NCBI GenBank assembly: GCA_021154945.1
Contig: JAJNQF010000195.1
Coordinates: 1 to 22,823, forward strand
DNA length: 22,823 nucleotides
DNA from: Sphingomonas sp.
GTDB lineage: Bacteria; Pseudomonadota; Alphaproteobacteria; Sphingomonadales; Sphingomonadaceae
Reading direction: 5' to 3'
Shown: positions 1 through 7,932 of the stretch, one piece after another
Position numbering within the stretch: the stretch's first letter is position 1
How the letters are laid out: the number at the start of each line of letters is the position of its first letter
Made by a program: the position numbers and the translations under genes
The notes under the pieces: model-generated
Databases searched by the model: none
The model's input: the letters and a program-made list of their open reading frames with translations, nothing else
Told to the model about the DNA's origin: nothing

Positions 1-2
1 GA

Positions 3-878
3 CGGTTGGTCCTGCCCGCCGACACGAACATCGCCAAGGGATACGTCGCCGCACACCGGAAGGCCTGCCGTGCCATGGACAACGTCGTCGATGACTGGCG
101 CACCCGGATCGGCGCGTGGACGGTCGCCAGGTCCGCGGACGTCCTGGCGGCGGAAGCGCTGGGCGGCAGCGCCGTCACGATGGATGCCGAACGCGCGCTC
201 GCGTGGGTCGGCGACCGCCTGCGCGACCGAATGGTCGCGGACGAACTGAGCCGACTGCCCCTGTCGGCCGCAGCCGTGCCCGGCCTCGGAGATCGCGGCG
301 TCGCCAGGCTCGCGGCGGCGGGCATCACACGTGCCGCCGACCTCTCCCGCGCCGCGCTCGAGGCCGTGCACGGCGTGGGAGAGCGCGGGATCGTATCGCT
401 TCTGCTTTGGCGGGCCTGCACGGCCGTCGAGATCGGAAGAACGGCCAGGCTCGATCCCGCAGCGATAGCCGCCGGGATCGATGATCTCCGACGGCGATCG
501 CTCAACAAGGAGGCTGCTCGGGAGCGAAGCCTGAGCCGCCTTTCGCAGGAACTGGACGTCGCGCTGGATGATCTCGCCTCGCGGGCCGGTGTTCCTGATC
601 GACGCCTGGAAGAGGCGATCCGCGCGTACCAGCAGAGCCGGGCCAACCTGCGTCACCTGGGTCTGCAGGAGGACGGAACACCGGTGCTCCTGGCATCGAC
701 CGCTCCGAAACCGGTGGTGAAGCGGCATCGGACCGCAGGTGCGGCATGCCCGGTCTGCGGCGGACCGATGGTGCGCAGACCCGTGAATGGCGGAGCCTCG
801 CCCAACAGCGGCTTCCTGAGTTGCTCGAGCCATCCCGCCTGCACGGGCTCCCGTCCCCTCGCACCACGCAGGCCCTGA
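3..878 (+). CDS. Helix-hairpin-helix and C4 zinc-ribbon protein, C-terminal part (5' end outside window)
   Basis: The frame is open from the left edge and the first usable start is a TTG at base 6 with no ribosome site visible, so the gene very probably begins upstream. A helix-hairpin-helix pair is seen at about residues 91-136 (GLGDRG and GVGERG turns). A C4 zinc ribbon of the topoisomerase C-terminal type lies at the end (C248, C251, C273, C279, with a CPVCGGPM motif). Both modules bind DNA without sequence specificity in known families. A similar HhH plus zinc-ribbon tail occurs in large uncharacterised proteins that have a protein-kinase or nuclease-like N-terminus. That N-terminus is not visible here, so the role is unknown. 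It lies on the same strand as the next gene, 238 bases ahead of it. The domain calls are fairly safe; the function is not. Confidence 0.6.
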   Translation, partial: RLVLPADTNIAKGYVAAHRKACRAMDNVVDDWRTRIGAWTVARSADVLAAEALGGSAVTMDAERALAWVGDRLRDRMVADELSRLPLSAAAVPGLGDRGVARLAAAGITRAADLSRAALEAVHGVGERGIVSLLLWRACTAVEIGRTARLDPAAIAAGIDDLRRRSLNKEAARERSLSRLSQELDVALDDLASRAGVPDRRLEEAIRAYQQSRANLRHLGLQEDGTPVLLASTAPKPVVKRHRTAGAACPVCGGPMVRRPVNGGASPNSGFLSCSSHPACTGSRPLAPRRP

Positions 879-1116
879 ACCGCTGCGATCGTACCACCGA
901 GCGGCGTCGTTGCGGACGTGCCTTCGGGGATGGAGCCGGATCCCGCCCGAGGCGCGAGGACCGTCGAGCGTATGGCTCGCCCAGATGACCGGGGCGCGTA
1001 GGCGGCGGGTCTTGGGATGCGCGGCGGCGGGTGACGAGCCCGATGCCCGACCGCGAGCGGAAGGAGGAGGATGGAGGGGATGAGCGGCCTTTCGCCGAAG
1101 ATGGTGGGAGCAAACC

Positions 1117-1845
1117 ATGAAGACGAAGAACGTGAAGGGGCCGGACGGTCTTCAGGAGGCCCGGCGCCGGGCGCGCGTCCTCGACCGCTACAACTCGATC
1201 GAGCGGCCGACCGCCGAAGATGATGAAGCCGCCGCAGCCGAACTGGGTCTGTCGGTCGGCCGGACGACCCGCCTGGCGGCGAGTTGGCGCCGTTTCCGCA
1301 AGGAGACGCTGCTGGTCGGACAGATCGCCGCGTTGGCGAGCGAGGGCAGAGCCCCCCGCGATGCCATCATGGCGGAGACGATCGATCTCGACGGAGTCAG
1401 ACCCGATCGGCGGGTTGAGATACTGCGACGCATCCGGATCATGCAGGAGCACATCTCGGCGACCGAACGCGGCGAGGAGGACACGGTCAGCGCCGCCGAG
1501 CGGATCGGCATCTCCAGGGTACGATTCCAGGACCTTCTCCGCACCTGGATGCTTCATGCGAAGGCGGAGACGCTGGCCGGCGCCACCCGCCGCGGCACCC
1601 CGTGGCGACGGCAGCCCCACCGTGCGCGACGTCAGGCGCTGCTTCGGTCCGCCCTCGATGACGCTGATCCGGGCAAGAACCTGCGGACCGTGTACGAGGC
1701 CTTCTCCGCCGCATGCATCCGTGAGGACCTGACGCCGCTGAGCCTTCAACGCTTCTATGCGATCGTCCACGATCTGCGCGATACCGGGGGATCGCATGAC
1801 GAAGCCGCCCGGGAAGGCGATGCCGCAAGTCCCGAGCCCTCCTAG
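1117..1845 (+). CDS. Helix-turn-helix protein resembling a stand-alone transposase DNA-binding region
   Basis: The protein has 242 residues and starts at ATG 1117, with GGGAG six bases upstream. It has no RNase H-like catalytic domain. It shows at least two helix-turn-helix segments (about residues 36-60, with AAAELGLSVGRTTRL, and about 122-145, with AAERIGISRVRF). A third helical segment lies at 195-220. The first segment reads like the N-terminal helix-turn-helix of TniA/TnsB/Mu-type transposases, which recognise element ends. The gene is convergent with the transposase-like gene at 1936-3087, with 90 bases between them, and sits about 2 kb before the tns operon. I infer a DNA-binding accessory or regulator of the transposition module. 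An unrelated multi-HTH regulator is the alternative. The family assignment rests on pattern resemblance only. Confidence 0.55.
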   Translation: MKTKNVKGPDGLQEARRRARVLDRYNSIERPTAEDDEAAAAELGLSVGRTTRLAASWRRFRKETLLVGQIAALASEGRAPRDAIMAETIDLDGVRPDRRVEILRRIRIMQEHISATERGEEDTVSAAERIGISRVRFQDLLRTWMLHAKAETLAGATRRGTPWRRQPHRARRQALLRSALDDADPGKNLRTVYEAFSAACIREDLTPLSLQRFYAIVHDLRDTGGSHDEAAREGDAASPEPS

Positions 1846-1935
1846 TCCCCGATCAGAGCGGGAGGCGACCGGAGACGTCCAGACCCGAGCGGCAGGATGC
1901 GTAGCGGCATCCCGCAGGACTCGGGCGGGCACGCA

Positions 1936-3087
1936 TCAAACGGGTCGCCGTTCGTGGACATGGGCTTCCCGGTAGCACGGCAGCGCCTCGAGCTCCGCGA
2001 CCGATCCACCGATCACCGCCAGCGCCTGCGACACCGATGCACGTGCACGCTCGAGCGAGGCCGCTGGCGAAGGATCCGTTCCCGGTACGGCCAACCGCCG
2101 CCGGTTGTGCTCGTCGATGGCCTTCATGACCGCGATGCTGGTGGCGGCCGTGTATTCGGGCATCCTCGCGGGCCGTCCGTGGCGATAGCTCACCTGATCG
2201 TCGCGTTCACCGATGCCCGCCCAGACGTCACCTATCCGCTCCCCCAACACCTCGAGTGCGACCGATCCGGTGCTGCCGCTGATCATCGTACAGCTCGTGC
2301 CCGCGCTTGCGAGGCGGCTCTCCAGCACCCTGCCACCGGCGTCGTCGTCCCGCTGCGGGTGGAGCAGAACCCGTGGCTCCTCCGTCGCCGCCGACAGACC
2401 GGCGAGGTCCATCCGATCCATGTTCGTGCGAGCGTCGTCGGCGGCATGGACGTATCCCCAGATCCCTGTTCTGTTCGTCGCCTCCGCCGCGCCCAGAACG
2501 CAACCGGTTCCCCGATCCAGCACGACGTACAGCCGCATGCGCTGACCGTCCGAGACCGCGTCGAGCCCGACGCTGTCGAGTACCAGTTCGGCGCCGAACG
2601 GACCGGACGGCGCGTTCCGCTTCGCATCGAACAGAAGTCGACGCACGGTAGCGTACGACATCGAAGGCACTCCACCGGCGACGAGACGCCGCTCGATCGA
2701 CGCCACGCTGGAGCGGGGGTCCTCGCGCAGGGCCTCGCGAATGAGGGTGGAAGCCGTCGCAAGAACATCCGCGCCGAGCCGCGGGGGACGCGTCCGCTTC
2801 TCGGACGCACGTGCTCCCATGCTCGCGATGCTGTTCGACGTGCGCCATTCCGCCGCCACCGCATAGAACCGCTGCTTGCTCAGACCCAGGGCCGCAGCCG
2901 CTTCCGCCGCACTCGGTCGATCCTGTTCGTTCTCGCGCGTCCAGCCGTCGACGACGCGGAGCCTTTCAGCGACCACGTCGCGCAGCTCCTTCGAAAGGCG
3001 GCCGGCGAGCATCGCCTCCTGTTCGGGCACGCCCCCCGGCCATGCCGCCTCCAGAGCGATACTCAACGCGTCGCGGGGATCCTTCAT
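1936..3087 (-). CDS. TnsB/TniA-like transposase homologue with an altered catalytic triad
   Basis: The protein has 383 residues if it starts at the ATG whose complement ends at 3087. A longer frame runs back over the divergent gene and is unlikely. Helix-turn-helix segments lie at about residues 61-82 (AAAALGLSKQRFYAV) and 125-152. An RNase H-fold integrase-like core follows: D171 in LVLDSVGLD, a second strand at YVVLDRGTGCVLGA, and an HN-RRR tail near residue 327 like the end of DDE cores. In TnsB the second Asp follows a beta strand and is 35 residues before the Glu. Here the matching strand ends VLLH (H233), with E269 35 residues later, so the second Asp seems replaced by His. D237/E273 would give the same spacing, so loss of catalysis is likely but not certain. 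It lacks the long C-terminal tail of TnsB. It diverges from the tns operon across a shared regulatory region. The start has only a weak ribosome site. Confidence 0.6.
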   Translation of the reverse strand: MKDPRDALSIALEAAWPGGVPEQEAMLAGRLSKELRDVVAERLRVVDGWTRENEQDRPSAAEAAAALGLSKQRFYAVAAEWRTSNSIASMGARASEKRTRPPRLGADVLATASTLIREALREDPRSSVASIERRLVAGGVPSMSYATVRRLLFDAKRNAPSGPFGAELVLDSVGLDAVSDGQRMRLYVVLDRGTGCVLGAAEATNRTGIWGYVHAADDARTNMDRMDLAGLSAATEEPRVLLHPQRDDDAGGRVLESRLASAGTSCTMISGSTGSVALEVLGERIGDVWAGIGERDDQVSYRHGRPARMPEYTAATSIAVMKAIDEHNRRRLAVPGTDPSPAASLERARASVSQALAVIGGSVAELEALPCYREAHVHERRPV

Positions 3088-3140
3088 CCGCTGGTGACTA
3101 GAGGGCCGATGGACCGCCGTCAAAGCCCCGGCCTCGAACA

Positions 3141-3190
3141 GTCTTGACACTGAGTGACCAATGGCTATTTTGCGTCTTGAAACTACGTGA
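3141..3190. repeat. Two 17-bp direct repeats in the divergent control region
   Basis: The copies at 3141-3157 and 3174-3190 both read GTCTTGA-N-ACT-NN-GTGA, with 14 of 17 positions identical. Their starts are exactly 33 bases apart, about three helical turns, so a protein could bind both on the same DNA face. The first copy covers the -35 box and the second covers the likely start of transcription. They lie between the divergent transposase-like gene (minus) and the 161-residue gene (plus). An operator for one of the local helix-turn-helix proteins, or TnsB-type binding sites, are the two likely readings. Confidence 0.5.
3144..3171 (+). promoter_or_regulatory. Sigma70-type promoter for the tns operon
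   Basis: TTGACA (3144-3149) and TATTTT (3166-3171) are separated by 16 bases. Transcription would start near 3178, about 25 bases before the GTG start at 3203, which has GGAG at 3191-3194. This is the best promoter match in front of the tns genes. It overlaps the first of two direct repeats, which suggests repression at this site. Confidence 0.55.
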
Positions 3191-3202
3191 GGAGATTGGC
3201 CG

Positions 3203-3688
3203 GTGATCGTTGAACATGGAGAGGATGAGAGCGCGCAGCAGCCCGCGCTCCCCATGCCCGGCGCATTCATCGACATCCGTTCGGTCGGGTACCGCCTGCT
3301 GGCATACGTCGAAGGGCGCGCGCTCCTGACCGACGCCACCACCCATCACACGTGGCTGAGCCAGGACGAGGACGGAAGTCTGCAGCTCCCGAAGGACACC
3401 CGGCTGCTGGACATGCTGCGTTCCGGCGAAGCGCGTATCGCCGAGCGGATCGGGCCGACCTTCACGCACACCGAGAAGCTCAAGTTCGAGATCGACCTGC
3501 TCGACGCCAACGGCGTCCGCCAGGGCGAAAAGGCGATCTGGCAGTTCCTCGTCAAGGCCTGGACTCCCGATCTGGTGGCTCGCTTCGGCAAGCACGACGA
3601 TCCGTGGCGCATCCGACGCTGGCGCGCGGACCTCCGCAAGGCGGCCAAGGAACAGCTGTCGGACGCTCCGTCCCCGGCGATCGCCTGA
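3203..3688 (+). CDS. 161-residue orphan protein, first gene of the tns operon
   Basis: It starts with GTG at 3203, with GGAG eight bases upstream. The protein is soluble, with no signal peptide or membrane segment. The middle (about residues 26-100) looks like a mixed alpha/beta fold. The end is strongly basic and helical (PWRIRRWRADLRKAAKE, residues 133-149), similar in style to the arginine/tryptophan-rich recognition helix in transposase N-terminal domains. I do not recognise a family. It precedes tnsA by 116 bases, a gap that holds a small hairpin (CCCGGC/GCCGGG arms at 3720-3738). From its place directly behind the operon promoter I infer a transposition accessory or target/DNA-binding factor. 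Confidence 0.6.
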   Translation: MIVEHGEDESAQQPALPMPGAFIDIRSVGYRLLAYVEGRALLTDATTHHTWLSQDEDGSLQLPKDTRLLDMLRSGEARIAERIGPTFTHTEKLKFEIDLLDANGVRQGEKAIWQFLVKAWTPDLVARFGKHDDPWRIRRWRADLRKAAKEQLSDAPSPAIA

Positions 3689-3804
3689 AACCCGTTGATC
3701 GAGCGCCGAAGAGCGGCGGCCCGGCTTCGCAGGCCGGGATCCGAACCGCGCGATGCCGCCGCCCCGTTCGCCGGAACGGATCGGGAATGTGGAAGGAGTC
3801 TCTG

Positions 3805-4605
3805 ATGCTGTACGTCCCGGGATCCAGCTTTCCACCCGTGCCCTTCCCCGACGCGCCGACGAACCTCGTCCGCACCGAGGATCTGGCAGGTCTCGACCGT
3901 GGATCGCCTGTGGCGACCATGTACGTTTCGAGCACGGGGGGAGCGATTCGACGCCTCATCGGATCCGCCCATAGGCATGTGATCTCGGTGCGACGCGATC
4001 CGCAGATGGCGTTCGGGCAGCCCACGGAGGGCATCGCAGAGGGCCCCGCGATGATGCGATGCGCGACCGACCCCGACATCGGATTCTATCAGATGCAACC
4101 GTTCCGACTGGTCGTGCCATATGCGGGCACGACCGGCTCCTACATCGCCGATCTCGCCTACGTCACGCGCGACGGGTCCGTTTGGATCCGCGAGGTCAAG
4201 CGCTCTCTCGCCGACCTGGGGAAGCCGCAGTACGTGGCGAAGCTGGAGGCCGTGAACCGGCTTCTGACCCGCCTGGGCTGGAACTTCCGGCCCTGGACGC
4301 TCAATGAGATCAAGGGTTCCGCCGAACGGCAGGTCAACACCGGCATCATCTACTATGACCGCGCGGCCCGCATCGACGACCTCATGCCCCGTTTCGAGCT
4401 GATCGCGGCAAAGATCGAGCGAACGACCTTCGGCGATCTGATCCGCGAAATCGACCCGCGGAACACCTGTCGCGCGCGAGCGGCCGTCCACCGTCTCATC
4501 ATGATGGGACGCGTGTGGGCGGATCTCGACGGCCTGCTCGAGGACTGGTCAGAGGTGCGCCTGCGGGCCCCCTCGACGGCCGTCCGGGACTTGCCGTTCG
4601 CATGA
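3805..4605 (+). CDS. tnsA: TnsA-like heteromeric transposase endonuclease subunit
   Basis: In Tn7-type transposition TnsA is the restriction-enzyme-like nuclease that cuts the 5' strand at each transposon end, while TnsB cuts the 3' strand. The protein has 266 residues starting at ATG 3805. GGAAGGAG ends seven bases before it, which favours this start over the in-frame ATG at 3787. The nuclease core is visible: acidic E75/E79, a QPF motif at 98-100, D116 in YIADL, and E130-V131-K132 (REVKRS). This pattern is close to the D114/Q130/K132 site known in Tn7 TnsA. The C-terminal half (about 150-266) would be the helix-turn-helix part that contacts TnsC/TnsB in the family. It overlaps tnsB by an ATGA junction, so the two are translationally coupled. 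An intact TnsA implies cut-and-paste movement. Confidence 0.86.
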   Translation: MLYVPGSSFPPVPFPDAPTNLVRTEDLAGLDRGSPVATMYVSSTGGAIRRLIGSAHRHVISVRRDPQMAFGQPTEGIAEGPAMMRCATDPDIGFYQMQPFRLVVPYAGTTGSYIADLAYVTRDGSVWIREVKRSLADLGKPQYVAKLEAVNRLLTRLGWNFRPWTLNEIKGSAERQVNTGIIYYDRAARIDDLMPRFELIAAKIERTTFGDLIREIDPRNTCRARAAVHRLIMMGRVWADLDGLLEDWSEVRLRAPSTAVRDLPFA

Positions 4606-6968
4606 CCAGGCAACCGTTCGTTCTACCGGGGCTGCCGGGCGAGAAGACGCTCGCCGACAACCTCGAGCAGGGGGCGCTGCTGGAGCACGAGGACGGTACG
4701 ATCTACGCGTTCCGCGGTCTTCTGCCCGACGGACGGTGGGTGGCGTACTCGCTGGGCGAGGACCCTATGCCGCTCATGACGGCCGACGAGGTCAACGGCT
4801 TCCCGGCGCACCCGACCCAGAATCAGATCCTGCAGCTGATGGCATCGGAGAAGCTGCACATCATATCGAGCCCTCTGGATTCGCGCGCGCGCGCGCTCGG
4901 GCGAGGCCTCGAGCGGACCAGGACGGAGGTGCTCCTCGCCGACCCCTACGCACAGGTGCGGATGTCGGTCTGCCGTCTCTGGGACAAGGAGCGCCCCGCG
5001 CGCGATAACGCCAGCCTGGAGGAATGGAGCGAGGATCGGTTCGACTGGGAGGAGTTCGAACGCAGGTACGGCAAGGCCAGACCGCCCGCGTCGACGCTGC
5101 GCTCCTGGATCCTCAAACGCGGAACACCGCATAAACGCTACTGGTCGGACATGGAGAACCTTCAGGGGCAGGGTAGCCGGTCGAAACGCGTGACGGGCCA
5201 CCGCCTTGCGATCGCGGTCTGGCATGCCGTCTCCCATTGGGGGAGCCGCCGCCACCCTTCGGTAAGCAAGCTGTGGAAGGACGTCAAAGCCGACACGGTG
5301 GCCTACAACGAGGGCAAGGCGCTCATCATGCATGACGGGGAGCGGGTGTGGCCGAAACCGGACGCCGCCATAGCACCGGCCGATCCCGAGTTCTTCCGTC
5401 AACTCGTCAAGCGGCTCGAGAGCCGCAATTCGTACAAGCATCGCTACTCGGCACAGGCGGCCCAACAGCGTTGGGAGGGCGGAGGCGGCGCCGCGGAACC
5501 CGTCAGGTTCCTCGAGATCGTACAGCAGGACGAGACCGTCGCGCCGAACTTCTTCTTCATCGACTCGATCAACCGCGTTCCGCTGGGTGTGGCGACCTGG
5601 GTCATCGCCGTCGACGTCTACACGCGCTGCATACTCGCATGGGACCTCTCCTTCGACGCGCCTTCCACGGTGAGTTGGATGCGGAACATCCTGAACGCAT
5701 CGAAGATGAAGCCGCTGCCGAAGGAGTACGCCGAGCGGTTCCCCGAACTCGCTACGATCGGCGGCCGCATGTCGTCCGTCATCTACGACAATCCCGCGCA
5801 CCTGATCGCGCAGGCCGTCGAGGACGCCCACGGGGATCTGGTCCAGGACGTCATATACGCCGGCGAGGGGCAGCCGACGCACAAGCCGTTCGTCGAACGC
5901 ACGCATGAGACGCTGCGGACGCTGTTCGCGGCCGAACTGCCCGGAGCGAAGATGCAGGTCGCGCTGGCGCGCGAGTTCAACATGGACCCGTCGAAGGAGA
6001 CCTTCGTGACCCTCCATGAGGGACGGCTCGCAATGGCTCGGGCCGTCTGCAAATACCATACCACCGACTTGACGGGGCTGGACGAACGGACGCCTCGGGA
6101 CGTGTGGGTGGAGGAGTGGAACCGTTGGGGTCCGCAGCACGCCAGGGATCAGGAACAGTTCGCCCGGGCGATCGGAAACGTGACGCTCGATCGCGTCCTC
6201 GACAACGGCGGCATCGTCAACGAACTTCTCGAGTATTCGGATCGACAGCTGACGCCTCTGCTGATGGAGGCCTATGCCCGTCACAGCCACGAACGGCGCA
6301 ACCGGAAGAAGCCGGGGTTCAACGCCAAGGTCAAGTGGGACCCGACCGACATGGCGTTCGTGTCCGTGTTCGATCCCGTCGCCCAGAGGTACCGGCGTCT
6401 GCCCGCGAAGAAGCAGCGCTACACTGCAGGTCTGACGCTGGCGATGCACAAGCTCGTGCTGCGCCACCGCGGCGCGAACTCGCTGATGGCCGATCCCGAC
6501 GGCGAAAGCCGCCTGCTCGAGATCCGCCGCCTCGCGGAGACGGAACTCAAGCGCATCTCGCCCAGGATGGAGCTCGCCGAGCAGCGCGCCCGCGCGGCGA
6601 TCATGCAGCAGCCCGTTATCAAGGACATGATGGGCGGGGACATCCACCTGGTCGAAGTCAAACCGTCTCCCACCGGCATGGAGGTCGAACACGACCTGGG
6701 ATTCGACCGCGCGGACGCGTTCGAAAGGCCCGTGCGACGGAAGCGGGGCTCTCGGAGGAACGATGCGCACGCCGACGTCACCGACGCCGACGCGGTGCCA
6801 CTTCCGATCCCTGACGCTTTTCAGGAGCCTGCCGGAATGGACGGAATCAACGGTTCCGCCGTCGAGGACGGGGCCTCGCCGGACCCTTCGCCCTCAGGCG
6901 CCAACGGCGAGGATCGCGACGACGACGACGACGACGACGACGATCTGAACACGTTCGAAAAGTACTGA
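4602..6968 (+). CDS. tnsB: TnsB-like DDE transposase
   Basis: TnsB binds the transposon ends and does 3' cleavage and strand transfer with an RNase H-fold active site. The protein has 788 residues, a usual size for the family, starting at the ATG that overlaps the tnsA stop. It shows N-terminal DNA-binding helices (a PPASTLRSWI segment near 161-170 and further helices to about 290), then the catalytic core. The triad is clear: D310 (VQQDE), D396 (VIYDN) and E432 (FVERTHETL), with exactly 35 residues between the last two. The segment VIAVDVYTRCILAW is the typical second core strand. A Mu-type C-terminal beta domain covers about 570-660. The tail after about 700 is disordered and ends in nine Asp and LNTFEKY. 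In Tn7-like systems the extreme TnsB C-terminus contacts TnsC, so this tail may do the same (inference). tnsC follows after 19 bases. Confidence 0.93.
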   Translation: MTRQPFVLPGLPGEKTLADNLEQGALLEHEDGTIYAFRGLLPDGRWVAYSLGEDPMPLMTADEVNGFPAHPTQNQILQLMASEKLHIISSPLDSRARALGRGLERTRTEVLLADPYAQVRMSVCRLWDKERPARDNASLEEWSEDRFDWEEFERRYGKARPPASTLRSWILKRGTPHKRYWSDMENLQGQGSRSKRVTGHRLAIAVWHAVSHWGSRRHPSVSKLWKDVKADTVAYNEGKALIMHDGERVWPKPDAAIAPADPEFFRQLVKRLESRNSYKHRYSAQAAQQRWEGGGGAAEPVRFLEIVQQDETVAPNFFFIDSINRVPLGVATWVIAVDVYTRCILAWDLSFDAPSTVSWMRNILNASKMKPLPKEYAERFPELATIGGRMSSVIYDNPAHLIAQAVEDAHGDLVQDVIYAGEGQPTHKPFVERTHETLRTLFAAELPGAKMQVALAREFNMDPSKETFVTLHEGRLAMARAVCKYHTTDLTGLDERTPRDVWVEEWNRWGPQHARDQEQFARAIGNVTLDRVLDNGGIVNELLEYSDRQLTPLLMEAYARHSHERRNRKKPGFNAKVKWDPTDMAFVSVFDPVAQRYRRLPAKKQRYTAGLTLAMHKLVLRHRGANSLMADPDGESRLLEIRRLAETELKRISPRMELAEQRARAAIMQQPVIKDMMGGDIHLVEVKPSPTGMEVEHDLGFDRADAFERPVRRKRGSRRNDAHADVTDADAVPLPIPDAFQEPAGMDGINGSAVEDGASPDPSPSGANGEDRDDDDDDDDDLNTFEKY
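6918..6944 (+). repeat. GAC trinucleotide run encoding the poly-Asp tail of TnsB
   Basis: Eight GAC codons and one GAT encode nine aspartates close to the end of tnsB. Such a perfect triplet run can change length by slippage without shifting frame, which would alter the charge of the tail. Confidence 0.9.
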
Positions 6969-6987
6969 CGAGCAACCGGAGCAAGAC

Positions 6988-7932
6988 ATGACCGCAGCCA
7001 CCAACACCCCCGGGCCCTCGGAAAGCCCATACGAGCAGACCATGCGCATCGCCGTCGGTCTGGCCAGGTTCAAGAACATGGAGGACATCCCCCTCCCGGT
7101 GCTGACGAACCTCGTGAAGGACATGGACATCCTGCGCCTCGCAGGCTCCCTCCTCACGCCCGGTTCTGCGCAGGACGGGATGTGCGTGTGCCTGCCGCCG
7201 GGCGTCGGGAAGTCTACGGCGGCCAGGATGATGGTCCGGTCCTCCGCCTCGCGCGCCGGTCTGCCGGCGGAGAAGGGCCCGGTTCTTCTCGTCACCCTGG
7301 ACGTCGAAGAGAGCGTCTCGCTCTGGAGTTCGCTCCTGCGCGACCTGGGAGACCCGTACTGGGCAGTGGGCTACCCCAAGAACCTCAAGAACCGGGCGAT
7401 CAAGCTGATCGCCAAGCGCGGCGTCGATCTGATCATCATCGACGAATTCAACCATTCGGTGGACCGCGGTCAGGCGCGTCTGCTCATGAACACCGTGAAG
7501 GAGATCCTCAACGCCGGCCTCTGTCCGGTCGTCGTGATGGGCACGGATGACGAGATCGAGAAGCTGCCGCGAAATGACGCCTGGGAACGCCGCATGGTGC
7601 ATGCTTCCGTCATCGGGCCCCTGCGGTGGGACAGTGGGGAACAGGAGAAGTGCTGGAAGGGGTTCCTCAAAGGTCTGGACAAGGGGATCGTCGACCTGGA
7701 CATCCTCACCCAACGTTCGGGCTTCGGTCGCGAAGACATCGCGAAGGCCCTGTTCGACGCCTGCGACGGCGTGATCGGGTACGCCTACTGGGTCGTACAG
7801 GATGCCCTCACCGAAGTCCTGAAGCGCAAGGCTCGGACGATCGAACGGTCCGATCTGGCGATCTCGGTGAACAGGTTGTTCGTGAAGCACGAGCTGTACG
7901 ACAGATTGAACGCGGTGGAGGGGCTCGCATGA
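6988..7932 (+). CDS. tnsC: TnsC/TniB-like AAA+ ATPase
   Basis: TnsC links target selection (TniQ/TnsD) to the TnsA-TnsB transposase by forming ATP-bound filaments on DNA. The protein has 314 residues starting at ATG 6988, with GGAG six bases upstream. Walker A is LPPGVGKST (residues 69-77), Walker B is DLIIIDEFNH (147-156), a sensor-1-like strand is VVVMGTDD (181-188), and paired arginines R201/R202 lie where an arginine finger is expected. The size fits the short TniB/TnsC type rather than the 555-residue Tn7 protein. It overlaps tniQ by an ATGA junction, so expression is coupled. All ATPase motifs are intact, so I expect an active protein. Confidence 0.92.
   Translation: MTAATNTPGPSESPYEQTMRIAVGLARFKNMEDIPLPVLTNLVKDMDILRLAGSLLTPGSAQDGMCVCLPPGVGKSTAARMMVRSSASRAGLPAEKGPVLLVTLDVEESVSLWSSLLRDLGDPYWAVGYPKNLKNRAIKLIAKRGVDLIIIDEFNHSVDRGQARLLMNTVKEILNAGLCPVVVMGTDDEIEKLPRNDAWERRMVHASVIGPLRWDSGEQEKCWKGFLKGLDKGIVDLDILTQRSGFGREDIAKALFDACDGVIGYAYWVVQDALTEVLKRKARTIERSDLAISVNRLFVKHELYDRLNAVEGLA

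Noticed and set aside
502..1932. A 476-codon minus-strand frame across the end of the first gene and all of the HTH gene.
   Set aside because: It is low in complexity and Arg/Pro/Ser-rich, with no domain, while the plus-strand genes have domains and a good ribosome site.
1897..3147. A 416-codon plus-strand frame opposite the transposase-like gene.
   Set aside because: Its product is Arg/His-rich without structure. The opposite strand shows HTH and integrase-like features.
4623..6770. A 715-codon open frame on the minus strand opposite tnsB.
   Set aside because: It mirrors the GC-rich codon pattern of tnsB, has no ribosome site, and its protein is Arg/Gly/Asp/Leu-biased with no motif. It is a shadow of a gene with a proven DDE core.
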